Part shown: positions 21,375 to 31,635 of the stretch, in pieces
Position numbering within the stretch: position 1 is the stretch's first letter
Layout: every line of letters starts with the position of its first letter
Source of the DNA: Ceratothoa steindachneri
Taxonomy: Eukaryota > Arthropoda > Malacostraca > Isopoda > Cymothoidae
Reading direction: 5' to 3'
Assembly (NCBI GenBank): GCA_963969495.1
Contig: OZ018321.1
Coordinates: 125,854,298 to 125,918,297 of the forward strand
Length of the DNA: 64,000 nt
The notes under the pieces: model-generated
Seen by the model: the letters and a program-made list of their open reading frames with translations, nothing else
Database searches by the model: none
What the model was told of the DNA's origin: nothing
Translations under genes and position numbers: made by a program

Positions 21375-23570
21375 ATGACTCAGTTCGAAATCTTTAAAGC
21401 GCAAAAAGAGTCCTGTGGACTCTCCGGAAAAGAACTAACTGAGTACATTCAAGAGGAGCAAAGAAAAGAGGAAGAAAGAGAAAGAAAAAAAGAAGAAAGA
21501 AAAAGAGAGGAACGGATAAGACAAGCTGACCATCAGATTGAATTAGCTCGGATTGAAGCAGAATTTCAAAGAAAAATGAAAGTAATAGAAAGGGAAAGAG
21601 TAATCCGACGAGGGGAACGAGAAAGAGAAATACAACGAGAAGAACGAGAAAGAAAAATACAACGAGAAGAACGAGAAAGAGAAAAACAACGAGAGGAACG
21701 AAAAAGAGAAATACAACGAGAAGAACGAGAAAGAAAAATACAACGAGAAGAACGAGAAAGAGAAATCCAACGAGAAGAAAGAAGGAAGGATTCGCGCCCC
21801 TTCCCAGGAAAGCTGAAAAAGTTTCCGAGCCCCGTAAAACCCCCAAACTTCTTTCCCCAAAACCAACAACGGGACTCCAAACCTCCCGTTAAGACTTCTC
21901 CTCCATCTCTCTTCCCGAAGCGACCAACCAGATGCTTCACCTGTGGTGTAGAAAACCACATGAGCTGGAACTGCCCCCAAAATTCTAGGCTTAAAAGCGG
22001 ACCAGCCCACCAAGTTTACCAGATTAATGCAACCCCGGCTCCCCCGGTGGTGCCGCCCCAAGCAGAAACTTCTCCCCATCCGTCAGGCCACCAGGTAAAT
22101 TTTGTTTTTGATAAAAGTTCAGCGGGAACTTTGAAATATGAGGAGGGCAGCGTGGACAGCTGCCGAGTATTGACTCTCGTCAGGGACAGAGGATGTACGT
22201 GTTTCATCGTGTCCGACGAACTCCTCCCAGTGGCCTCTAACCACGAAAAATTTGCGGTGGTACATGACTACCTTGGGCGGGCGAACAGATTCCCCGTCGC
22301 TAGATGTTACCTGCAGGGGCAATATTATAATGGCTGGGCTGAAGTCATTGTAGCACATATAAAATTCTGTTCCGTACTTATAGGACAGAGCCCCCAAGTA
22401 AGTTTCGACCCTGTGTTTCAGGCCGCCCTTCCTCGAGGCCGAGATAAGAAAGAAGCCCAGGAGCCCGTCCCCATCAGAACCCCGATACCGTCCGATTTCT
22501 CGGAGACGCCTAACCAGGACTTTAGGACGGAAAATGAGGAGTGTGAATCACTAACACCCTTAGGTGATAAGGCCCCAGACAAGGACACGGAGACTGTCCG
22601 TGGAGCCCAAGAAAAAAAGAAGCCCCAACGCGCCCATGGAGATACCTTCGTAGAACTGGACGAAGCATCGGCGCTTGAAGAAGATTACCCCGCGGAGTCC
22701 CTTAATCTAATCCAGACAGTGTGCATCCAACCTGATGCCGATTACCCTCCTCCTTCCCTACCAGGCGAGTCTTTAGAACCCTCTAACCTGGATAGTGACG
22801 CGCAGCTGACACCACGTCAGAAGAGTCAGCTACAAGAACTAATTAAATGGAATCACCATTTACCCACCCTATTAGCTCTTTTCGAGCAACCGCGTGAAAA
22901 TGGCCTCACCATTGGCCCCAGCAAATGCCAGTTTGCCCACGAAACCATCAAATATTTGGGTTTCAAAATAGGACAAAGCAAGTTAGGTCCCCACGAGAAC
23001 AAGATTAAGGCAATCGCCCACATGCCCCTCCCGATTACAAAGAAGCCATTAAGATCGTTCCTAGGATCAGCTTCTCCCTATCAGCGATTTGTTCCGAATT
23101 TCGCTGCAATTTTGGCCCCCCTATGCCCCCTTCAGGAAAAGAATTTCCCCGATCGTTTACGTTGGAATGATGTCGCTGTTTCCCATTTTAATCAGCTCAA
23201 AAGTAAGTTCATTTCTGCCCCCATTTTTAAGTTGCCCAACCCAGAAAAATCCTTTGGGGTTAAGACCGACGTGAGCAACGAGGGCATTGGAGGTGTACTC
23301 CTTCAATACGTGGATGACAGAACGAGTCATCCAGTTGCATATGCTAGTCGTCAATTATTACCACGCGGAAAGAGATATGCCACTAGAGAAAAGATAGCTC
23401 TATCAATTATCTGGGTCATAGACAAATTCAAGCTGTACTTGATATGTAAAGAATTTCAAATAGGAACCGACCACGGTCCGTTAGCCTATATTAGGAATTT
23501 GAGACACTCAAACGGCCGCATCATGCGCTGGAGTTTACTCTTGCAAGAGTATCAGTTTAAAATAAATTAG
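21375..23570 (+). CDS. Compact gag-pol of a non-autonomous gypsy element, body B (unit 1)
   Basis: This is one uninterrupted 731-codon frame. I take the ATG at 21375; the open frame extends 27 bases upstream, but only to a TTG. Domains in order: FEIFKAQ...GLSGKEL opening (1-29); Glu/Arg coiled coil with 9-residue repeats (about 30-137); CCHC knuckle CFTCGVENHMSWNC (187-200); protease (about 230-340); linker; RT C-terminal part (about 500-590, LGFKIGQSKLGPHENK); RNase H (about 630-731, KTDVSNEG and GTDHGPL). Capsid, integrase and the RT fingers/palm are absent, so it cannot replicate alone. The protease active site is DRG instead of DTG, which should abolish cleavage. After the TAG stop the frame continues to a normal-looking ADALSRN end (TAA at 23637). 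Confidence 0.85.
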   Translation: MTQFEIFKAQKESCGLSGKELTEYIQEEQRKEEERERKKEERKREERIRQADHQIELARIEAEFQRKMKVIERERVIRRGEREREIQREERERKIQREEREREKQREERKREIQREERERKIQREEREREIQREERRKDSRPFPGKLKKFPSPVKPPNFFPQNQQRDSKPPVKTSPPSLFPKRPTRCFTCGVENHMSWNCPQNSRLKSGPAHQVYQINATPAPPVVPPQAETSPHPSGHQVNFVFDKSSAGTLKYEEGSVDSCRVLTLVRDRGCTCFIVSDELLPVASNHEKFAVVHDYLGRANRFPVARCYLQGQYYNGWAEVIVAHIKFCSVLIGQSPQVSFDPVFQAALPRGRDKKEAQEPVPIRTPIPSDFSETPNQDFRTENEECESLTPLGDKAPDKDTETVRGAQEKKKPQRAHGDTFVELDEASALEEDYPAESLNLIQTVCIQPDADYPPPSLPGESLEPSNLDSDAQLTPRQKSQLQELIKWNHHLPTLLALFEQPRENGLTIGPSKCQFAHETIKYLGFKIGQSKLGPHENKIKAIAHMPLPITKKPLRSFLGSASPYQRFVPNFAAILAPLCPLQEKNFPDRLRWNDVAVSHFNQLKSKFISAPIFKLPNPEKSFGVKTDVSNEGIGGVLLQYVDDRTSHPVAYASRQLLPRGKRYATREKIALSIIWVIDKFKLYLICKEFQIGTDHGPLAYIRNLRHSNGRIMRWSLLLQEYQFKIN

Positions 23571-24061
23571 ATAAAAGGTTCCGATAACCAGGTCGCTGAC
23601 GCCCTCAGTAGAAATGCGTTACCGAATAGCGTAGAATAATTGTATTCATAGGATTAGTATCTCCATGTAGGTATATACCGTCTTGTACGACTTAATTTAA
23701 GATTCTTTTGTAATATAATTAATTAATGTATATGTCTGAATTTTGTAACGCTCAATGTCTAATTTTTTGTATGTCTATATATTTGTTCTTATTAATTTAC
23801 GTATAAATTATTTTGGCCCGTATGTACTAAGTTTATATCATTTCATTGTTCCATGCCCTTTTTTTTCTTTGATTAAGTTGTATTAAAGGTTATTTTCCCC
23901 TGTAATCTAAAGATCAAAATAATCATATGTATTGAGGTAATACTAGTTAGGTGCAGGAAGGTACGGTTGTTACAAGAAAACGAGTTCCCCACAACGGAGC
24001 TCTGTCGTTGTCCCTTCTCTCTTTTTTTTTCGAAGTGACAACTTCCCCTGGAATGGAGGGG

Positions 24062-25437
24062 TGTGATAGAACGTGTTGAAGCTGCGTTTAATTTCAACTC
24101 CTATCCCGTATTATTTAAAACCACGATGCTGCCCACGTGCATCTTCGATTCGAGGCTTGGAGTCTTATCACAGCTACCGGATGTCAATGTTTAAACAAGG
24201 AGGTTATCGTCCCCCCGTTCGCCCCCATACGCCGACCTCGCCAGATCGAGTTAGGCTTATGGGCCGATAAGGCATTGTTCTCCGGCTCGGCTGTGCGTTC
24301 CCTCCAAGCTTTCACTCCATTTTCCCCCACGCTAAGGAGATGTCCTGGCTATTTATATGGAAACTTTACCACTAAGATCAGATTAGAGATCCATATTTTC
24401 GTCGCGAAACATCACCACGACCCTCTCTCCCTTTGTGCGCCAAGGGACCTCGACCTCGAGATTCACCATCACTTGTCCAGAAGGAGGACAATATTCCTTG
24501 AGTGCCAAAGGTTCGAGTCTTTCCGACGCCAAGTCCCCAAGGCTTTCCCCCCTGTTGTTCAAAGGAGAACAGCATTAGAACAGCCATTGTTCGTTTTGAG
24601 CCCTTCGCCAAGAAACGGTTCTTTCCCCCCCCTGTTGTTCAAAGGAGAACAGCATTAGAACAGTCATTGTTCGTCTTGAGCCCGTAGACAATAGACGGTT
24701 CTCATCCCCCCCTTTGATCAGAAGAGAACAACCTAGAACAGCCATTGTTCGTTTTGAGCCCTTCGCCAAGAAACGGTTCTCACCCCCCTGTTGTTCAAAG
24801 GAGAACAACATTAGAACAGCCATTGTTCTTGAGCCCGTAGACAAGAGACGGTTCTCATCCCCTCTTTGTTCAGAAGAGAACAACCTAGGACAGCCATTGT
24901 TCTTCAAGCCATCGTCGAGAAACGGTTCTCCTTCCCAAGACGCCTCGTCAGGATCCTTTTATCCCCCCCCCTTCGGCTGGAACTCGCCAGCGGACCGAAA
25001 CTCCTTTACGCCACCTTCCACTGCACCACTAGTGCCAAAGTTACGTAAGCCAAACGTCACCTTTGAGTATTGATCCCATTTGTCAATTCTATCCTGTGCT
25101 TTAAATTGTTTATTCGAACCATCCCATCTCTTTAACTCCATATTTGTTTTACCTTTTTTGATCCCTTAAATCCTTGGATTAGCCCGAGTCTCCACGACCC
25201 TTTCCATTCTGTTTGTCAATATTTTCCGTTTTTGTGTATTGTTTATAGTTATTATTAATAAAACTCTATTTTATTAATGATAGCAATATTATTATCCTTG
25301 AGCTCAGTTCCACTTCTTAAGCATATCGAAGATACATAATATCGGCCGCCAGACAGTAACGCACTCTAAAGATAATTAAGGAAGTTCCCTCAACGAATAG
25401 TGTAATATATGGTATCGTCGGGAGTCATTCTACCAGA
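24062..25437 (+). repeat. LTR 3 of the composite element
   Basis: It runs from TGTGATAG to TACCAGA; the last bases differ from the usual TACGACA. It contains five tandem repeats (about 24547-24931). The TTGTA target copy follows at 25438-25442. Confidence 0.92.
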
Positions 25438-25442
25438 TTGTA

Positions 25443-25706
25443 AGTTCACCCCAAATCAAAATATTTTTTTATTAGAGCACGATTCCTTAGCAGATATGAT
25501 TATTCAAATTCTAGATCATATAGAGAACCTTCTGATATTAATTATCAAAAATATAAAGTTGGATTAAAAATACATAATTTTTATCCGTGTACAAAGTAAT
25601 AAGGTTGCGGACATCCATGAAATTCTAATTGAAATTATGTATTTTAACCTAGATGTAAAATAAAAATAAGTTTGTTTTTACGTTAAGCTGTCTTTTATTG
25701 AATAGT
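25443..25706 (+). other. Segment between LTR element and integrase remnant, unit 1
   Basis: It begins with a coding-like piece (about 25470-25570, one frame ending IKNIKLD then stop) that may be the downstream part of the gene split at 13725. AAAATACATAATTT at 25567-25580 and its exact complement at 25632-25645 form an inverted repeat around the end of that frame. The rest is AT-rich. Confidence 0.45.
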
Positions 25707-25740
25707 TATATAAGAGTGTAAACGAATCAGATATTCAGTT
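25707..25740 (+). promoter_or_regulatory. TATA + initiator core promoter before integrase remnant, unit 1
   Basis: TATATAAG at 25707-25714 and TCAGTT at 25735-25740 are spaced so that the initiator A (25737) lies 30 bases after the first T of the TATA box, the canonical spacing. TCAGTT fits the arthropod initiator. An ATG follows at 25745. The arrangement is kept at 38309/38337, 50964/50992 and 63622/63650. Motif evidence only. Confidence 0.55.
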
Positions 25741-25744
25741 AAAA

Positions 25745-26365
25745 ATGAACCGCCGATTGTTATACTTATGACATCCCCAAGCCTACCAACATCTTTTGGT
25801 GGGGTAAATCTGATGTGGAATGCTTTCTGTCAGGTTTGGATAGCTATACACTACACAAACCCGTACGAAAAAGATTCAAGACAAAACACGTAAATGCCCA
25901 AGGTTCAAACGAGATTTGGCAACTAGATCTAAATATTATGTCTAAGTTTGAAAGTTTTAATAATGGTATATGTTGCATACGCTTTGTAATTGACGTATAT
26001 TCTAGATATCTCTGGCTAATTCCTTTAAAGGACAAGACGCACCATCAGGTGATAACAAATGCTTTACGAAATCTCATGGAAGAAACCAGATGGAATCCAG
26101 GCTATGTATGTTCTGATGATGGAGGAGAGTTTAAAGGAAAGTCTTGAATATAATATAATATCGGCATATATCGTGTTCACTCATTAAACAAAGCTAGTCT
26201 TGTAGAGCGTGTACAAAGAACAATAAAGGAAAGACTTTTCAGATATTTTACTTTTAATAATACATGGAAATACATCGACGAGTTGATGATTTTGCAAGGG
26301 CTTATAATAATTCTAGACATAGAAATCTGATTGGAAACACACAATTGAAAGTTATACATGATGCT
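25745..26365 (+). pseudogene. Polinton/Maverick-type integrase remnant, unit 1
   Basis: The reading frame from about 25765 carries FLSGLDSYTLHKPVRKRF, NEIWQLDLNIMSKFES with the first catalytic Asp, IRFVIDVYSRYLWLIPLK and YVCSDDGGEFKG with the second. After a stop at 26146 it shifts to ASLVERVQRTIKERLFRYFT with the likely catalytic Glu, then HTH-like AYNNSRHRNLIGN. SGxDxYTLHKPVR and the xWQxDLxxMSKF pattern are typical of Polinton integrases. Unit 1 has an extra TGA (TTATGA) soon after the ATG, where other units read TTATTA. The gene stops being recognisable at 26365, where mariner sequence begins. It is dead, and no polymerase or capsid gene of a Polinton is seen. Confidence 0.75.
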
Positions 26366-26645
26366 GCGGTGTCGGTGTACACTGCAACCATGCGTTCATG
26401 GATCTCTTTTGCATTCTTGCCTTCCTTGGTCAAAAATTTAATCACTGCGCGGTGCTCAACCTTCTCCATTGTTGAAAGATTTGTGACTGACGATCTGGGA
26501 TCAGCTACTGCTTCTTAAATAGATGAGGCAGGAGCGTGCGGCTGCAGGTCGTGACTTGTCATAACTTGTCCTAACACCCCCACAAACAGCCATTCCCCTT
26601 CCTCTGTTTTGTCCTACCGATTCGCAAAACTTATTAACCGCCCCA
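26366..26645 (-). mobile_element. Truncated mariner end, unit 2
   Basis: Matches 8023-8304: the first ~35 codons of the mariner transposase on the minus strand, the 5' untranslated part and the terminal repeat. The left part and other inverted end are missing because the array junction cuts them off. A frame that joins integrase to this piece (26264-26518) is a fusion artefact. Confidence 0.88.
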
Positions 26646-27650
26646 TGTATGTACAAGGTCAATGATAATAATTAAGTCGACATTTACACGATAAAGGCTT
26701 TACAAATTATTACACTCTGAAATCTCAAGTGATAAACTTTGAAAGTCGGTGGTCAAAAGTTCATTTTTGTCCAGCTGTAGGTCACATGGACGCGCGTGTG
26801 TCATTTGCAAAACTTATTGACCGTCCCTGGTATATATATGAAATTGCCAGGGGGCAGGATTTTGACCTGGCAGACTGATAACAACTGTTCTGGCAGAAAA
26901 TGCGCCACGTAAAACTTGTCCTCTGCAATACCTATTGCAAAGATCATTATTATCATTACAGTGTTGCACTAAATACAGGGTCTCTCAGAGGTTAAAAGAT
27001 TTTCACACCTATTACAAATTAGGTCCAGTAATTCTAATGTCAGTGGCTTTTATTTTCGAAGGAGGATTTTCTGAATATATCTACTTTCGCAAGTTTACCT
27101 GAAAATCTCGTTTATCAAATCATATAAACTAGAGTCCTCCTATTTCACAGAGAAAGGCTATTTTTCCTGATATCATAAAAACGAAGGGTAGAAAGGAAAG
27201 GACGAAAATATAATCTCGAATATTTTTATCCCATAAGATTCGATTTTTTTCCCGTCAAATAATTTTCTTCCTCTAACCTTTACGTTTCTTTCCATCGCTG
27301 ATATAGAGGCAAAAATGAAATGGTAAAGATTACTGTAATTTACAAGGAGTTAGGCGATTTGGAGCTAAAAATTGGGGATGAGCGTAGCGGAGAACTCTGA
27401 TAAATCTCAAAAGTTGTGAACTTATCACTGATTCATTGTTCGCTGTATTCTTTCACAAGCAAAACATCAGAACTCCTGATTTCAGTCATAAATTTTGTTG
27501 AGGCTGAGGTCTTAGCGGAAAGTCGCATAAAACGATAAAGTGGTGGAATTGTTTTTATTTATTTCAAGAAACCGTGTTTTGTTATAGACTATTTCAATTA
27601 TGTACATTATGAAAGATAAGTGTGACACAAATTTCAACTGTAAAGGAATA
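26646..27650. other. Plain sequence with second mariner end, unit 2
   Basis: Copy of 8305-9307. The second mariner terminal word lies near 26810. No gene is seen. Confidence 0.5.
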
Positions 27651-28530
27651 CAGGCCGTCCTTGTTTTAACATACACGCGCTGTACTTTATATTGCTGTTA
27701 AAGCGAGGCGTTAAAGTACACTGGTTCATAGAAAATGTTACCGTGATTAAAAAGAAGGCAATAAAAAACAATAATATTACCCAAAACTTAATGTTTATAG
27801 GTAACAAATACCTACAGAAAGTAATACAAAAAGATTTGTAAAGGCAATATTTCTTTTAATTAACCAAATGTTATCATTTCAACCGATAATGCTTTTCACA
27901 TTGAAATAGAGAGATCCTTTGTTGCATGTTGAGTCAGATGAGTCTCGTTGCTTCAAAAGATGAGCAAATGTTCATTGAGTTTCTCATTGTATATATCTCG
28001 GTAGCAGCTAAGAGCATCTTGCATCCCGCGGTTTGCTTCAATAAACCTCTTTGCATTTGAATCTTGTCTTTCGAATGTTGCTATTGATGAAATTAAAATT
28101 CCAATTTTCATCTGGTTGTTTGATTTTTTTTCTAGTGGAAGTTTCTCTTGTTGATCCTTAATAAATTGATTCAAGTTATCAGGAGTTAATTCTATTTGCA
28201 ATCTTTTTTCACAGTTAAGTGAAACCTTACTGCTAGCTGAGACACGGTCCTCCTCTAAAGTTAGTCTCTGAAAAAAACTGAGGGCACGAGTTCCTCGAAA
28301 TTCTTCTCATATTTGAAGATTTCACCTCTGCCCAAGAATCTGTAATATTTTCTATGTCACTATAAATGTCACATTTTTTTTCCAAAAAATCGGCTAGCGT
28401 TTTATTTCCACCTTGTGTGAATTGGACTGCTTGGGTAAGTGTGCGGCGTAAATAGTACGCTTTTATGGATGCAATTGCTCCATGATCCATAGGCTGCAAC
28501 AATGCCGTTGTATTTGGCGATAAAAATACA
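27651..28530 (-). pseudogene. Tigger/pogo-type transposase C-terminus, unit 2
   Basis: Copy of 9308-10186. Here the A run near 28381 has one more base than in units 1 and 3. The DDE-domain end therefore stays in one frame from LLQPMDHGAIAS through ITDSWAEVKSS (28502-28233), and a frame change then separates it from the tail (28201-27953). Unit 4 shares this longer run and the same GTTCATTG variant in the tail. It is still truncated at its N-terminus by satellite DNA. Confidence 0.82.
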
Positions 28531-30950
28531 ATTCGTTTAAAAGAGAAGGGAAGACATTTAGATATATTTGCTTCCCTATCGATATTACGGTTCGATTAAA
28601 AGAAAAAGAAGTACCCGTGTTTCATTGATTTTTCTAGCGTCTGTCAAGTTCGCGTAAGGGATAATAGAACACCCCGATATTTATTCTTTTTCTGCCTTAT
28701 TCAAAATTACTTAAAAAACAATTTTGTTTTGTTATTATTTAAGTGTTGGTGAAGAAGAATGTGTATAAGCAAGATTTATTCTCTTTCTTATCGTCATTAG
28801 AGTTCGCTTAAACGACAAGGGAAGCCCAAACGTTTTAACATTTTGCAATATAAGACATTTAGATTTATTTATTGAAGTTTGATAATGACTGAAATCCAAT
28901 CCGAATCTACTGATTGATTACAGATTAAGAAGTTTTTGGAAGATATAAATCAACATGATGAGTCCATTAAACAAGAGTATGCTAACGAAAAAATATGTCA
29001 CAGGCCGCTGTAACGTTTTCTGCCACTTGCGATTTTCATATCTCCATTCAACTTCTTTTAAAGGACAAGTGAAAACCACGAGATTTGACGGCTTCTACAA
29101 TAATCATTCAAGATCTCTTAAAAGACAAGGGATCACCGAGAGAATTATTAGGTTTTCTATACTCATTCCAGTTCTCTTAAAGAATACGGGAAGACTTCGA
29201 AATTTATTCATTTTCCCATCCTCATATAAGTTCGCTAAAAGGACAAGAATTGCCTCGAGATTTATTTGTTTTCTTATAAAATTTAAGTTTGCTTAGAGCA
29301 AAATGATAAAGGAGAATTACGAGATTTATTCGTTTTTCTAACACACATCGTTCGCTTAAAATAAAAGGAAAAACACCGAAATTTCTGTCTATCCTATGTT
29401 AAATAAAGTTTCCTTAAAGATCAAAGAAAATCTCAAAGATTTATTTATTTGCCCTTTCCCATCATCAAGAATGCTTACATAGAAGAGAAGAGACGATCCC
29501 GAGATTTATTATTTTTCGTAATGTCATACAATTTCGCCTAAAGCCTTAAATGATAAGGGAAGACCCAGAGCCTTATTCGTTTTTCATTTTAGTTAAGTTC
29601 ACCTAAAACAAGAAGTATCTCGAGATTTATTTGTTTCTTATCGTTATTCAAGTTCTCTTAAGAGGACAACTGAATACCCGAAATTTATTCATTTTTTTAT
29701 CGAAATTTATTATTAACTTAAGGAAAAGGAAGAAACAAATTTTTAATTATTTGTTTATTATTATTCAAGTTTGCTTAAAAAAACAAGAAGTCTCTTTGAG
29801 GTTATTCTTTCTTCGAGCCTTATTCATTTTGCTTAAACCACAAGGAAAGTCCATGAGGATTATTCAATTTTGTATCCTCAACCTAGTTCTCTGAAAGGAC
29901 GAGCTTGATTTATTTGTTTTCCTATTCAAAAATATATTCGTTTTCTAACAGTATTCAAGGTCCTTTAAAGCACAAGGGAAAATACCGAGATTTTTTTTTC
30001 TATCGTCATTTACATTCCTTTATACGCAAAAGATATTTTTATGAATTTTCGTATAGCTATTCAAATTAGTTTAAAAGACAATCCAAGGCCGTCAGATTTA
30101 TTTGTTTTCTCATCGAAATTAGGTTTGATTAAGGGAATAGGTTAAATTACAAAATTTAATTGCTTTACAAACTCACATTATGTTTGCTTGAAGGACAAGG
30201 GAAGGCCTGTGATTTATTCGCTCTTCATTATGCTAATTCATAGTTCCTTAAAGGGCAAATGAAAACCCCGGGATATATTCTTTTACTTTCGCCAACATTG
30301 CGCTTAAAAGACGAAGGTAACGCTATCCATTTATTTGTTTTCCTATTTTCATATAAATTCGATTAAAGGAAAAGAAAGACAGCAAAATTTATTATTTATC
30401 CTATCGTTATTTAAGTTCGCTAAAAGGAAAATTTAAGACTTAGAAATTTATTCGTATAATTTCCTCATTTAAATTTGTTTAATAGACAAAAGAAGACCCA
30501 GCGAATTATTACTTTTGCTAACATTTAATTTCAGTTAAAGGATACATGAAGATCTGCCATTTGTTCTTTGAATATTAAAACTTAAGTTAGCTTAAATTAA
30601 AAGGGATAATATTGAGCTATGTTGTTTCTTAACGAACTTAGTTTCCTTAAGGAATGATCCTGGAATTTAGTCAAGTGTTTTTAAAGGCAAATGAAGTGGT
30701 CGGGATATATTCGTTTATCTTCGCTATCAAGTTTGCTTGAATGACAAGGAAAATCCCTTGGATTTACTTGTTTTATTTATAATCACTTAAGTTCTCTTAA
30801 AGCTCAAGGGATCATCAGCCAGGGATATATTCGTTTCTTCTGCGCCGAGATTTATTCGTTTTCCTTTATTCATTTAGCTTCGATTCACGGAAAATGAAAT
30901 ACTCTGTTATACTTGTTTTCATATTGAATTAATGTTTTATTTAATGATGG
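28531..30950. repeat. Degenerate ~60-bp satellite, unit 2
   Basis: Nearly identical copy of 10187-12600, with few substitutions. The stretch 30945-31188 to its right, absent from unit 1, contains one more satellite-like word (ATTTCTATCGTCATTAAAGT) and then a C-rich segment without a gene. Confidence 0.85.
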
Positions 30951-31187
30951 GGTAAATCCGGAGACATTTATATTTCTATCGTCATTAAAGTTCTCTTAAT
31001 GAAAGACATTCGTTTCCTTTCTGATTCACTTTCACAAAAAGGACAAAAGAAAACTAATGGGGACACGGTAGTATAATGCGGGGTAAATAACGAGTCTCTC
31101 CCACCCCCCTTACTGTAGAGGCCAAGTCTCCTCGCCCCCCTCCCCAATACTTTGATCAGTAACCTTTTTTCGAAGGAATTAGACTCT

Positions 31188-31284
<97 letters not shown>

Positions 31285-31292
31285 CATACACA
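31188..31292. repeat. Compound (CA)n(TA)n microsatellite, unit 2
   Basis: About a dozen CA dinucleotides followed by a long TA run. The TA run is clearly longer than in units 3 and 4. Confidence 0.95.
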
Positions 31293-31476
31293 CTGGATCT
31301 TCTTTAGGAAATAGAGCCTACACAGACACATACATTGGGTTAGGTTAGGCGTAAAATGGCGCCGCCCACCTAGCATTGGTCACTACCAGCCTTGGTCAAA
31401 TGCATGTAATCGGTACAGGAGAGATAAGGAATGCATCGAGCGGATTCACTACCAGCTTTGGTCACATGCAGGTGTT

Positions 31477-31583
31477 TTCTTGCTGTATAATTTGCTTTAC
31501 TTGGAATCTAGACAGCTTCTTACAATACTCACACGTAAGAAGCTATGTCTCGATTCCAAGTAAAGCAAATTATACAACAAGAA
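31477..31583. repeat. Long imperfect hairpin, unit 2
   Basis: Same arms and loop as at 12902-13008, with no change that weakens the pairing. Confidence 0.85.
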
Positions 31584-31635
31584 TACAAAATTAATATTTT
31601 CAACCTTTTGAAGATTACTAGAACAAAATCCGGTT

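Larger units (their letters stand above)
13726..25437 (+). mobile_element. Composite LTR retroelement: LTR-body-LTR-body-LTR with nested inverted solo LTR, unit 1
   Basis: TTGTA at 13721-13725 and again at 25438-25442 is the 5-base target duplication around the whole composite. Inside are three direct LTRs (13726-15104, 19630-21007, 24062-25437) and two gag-pol bodies (15474-17738, 21375-23639). One inverted solo LTR (18102-19565) has its own duplication. Leaders of about 370 bases after the LTRs hold a TA run and TTTGGTATCAGG, a candidate primer-binding site. GGAATGGAGGGG just before TGTGATAG is the polypurine tract. One outer duplication with a shared middle LTR suggests unequal LTR recombination between copies rather than two insertions. 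The stretches between body and LTR (17739-18101 and 23640-24061) are T-rich and non-coding. Confidence 0.9.
8023..26365. repeat. Array unit 1 (18.3 kb, enlarged)
   Basis: This is the first unit of a direct tandem array. It starts inside the mariner at GCGGTGTCGGTG and ends where the integrase remnant meets the next copy of that word at 26366. It holds the same ordered parts as units 2-4, but about 5.7 kb more, because its LTR element is a dimer with a nested solo LTR. It lacks about 245 bases next to the microsatellite (near 12610) that the other three units have. Confidence 0.93.

Noticed and set aside
21543..22079. Antisense frames rich in Phe, Ser and Leu opposite the gag coiled coil (also 15665, 34142, 46798, 59452)
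   Set aside because: They mirror the Glu/Arg/Lys-coding purine-rich repeats on the other strand and follow every copy of them. No independent start context or domain.
26264..26518. 84-codon frame joining integrase tail to mariner
   Set aside because: It crosses the array junction into the antisense of the mariner transposase. Chance fusion, not a designed chimera.
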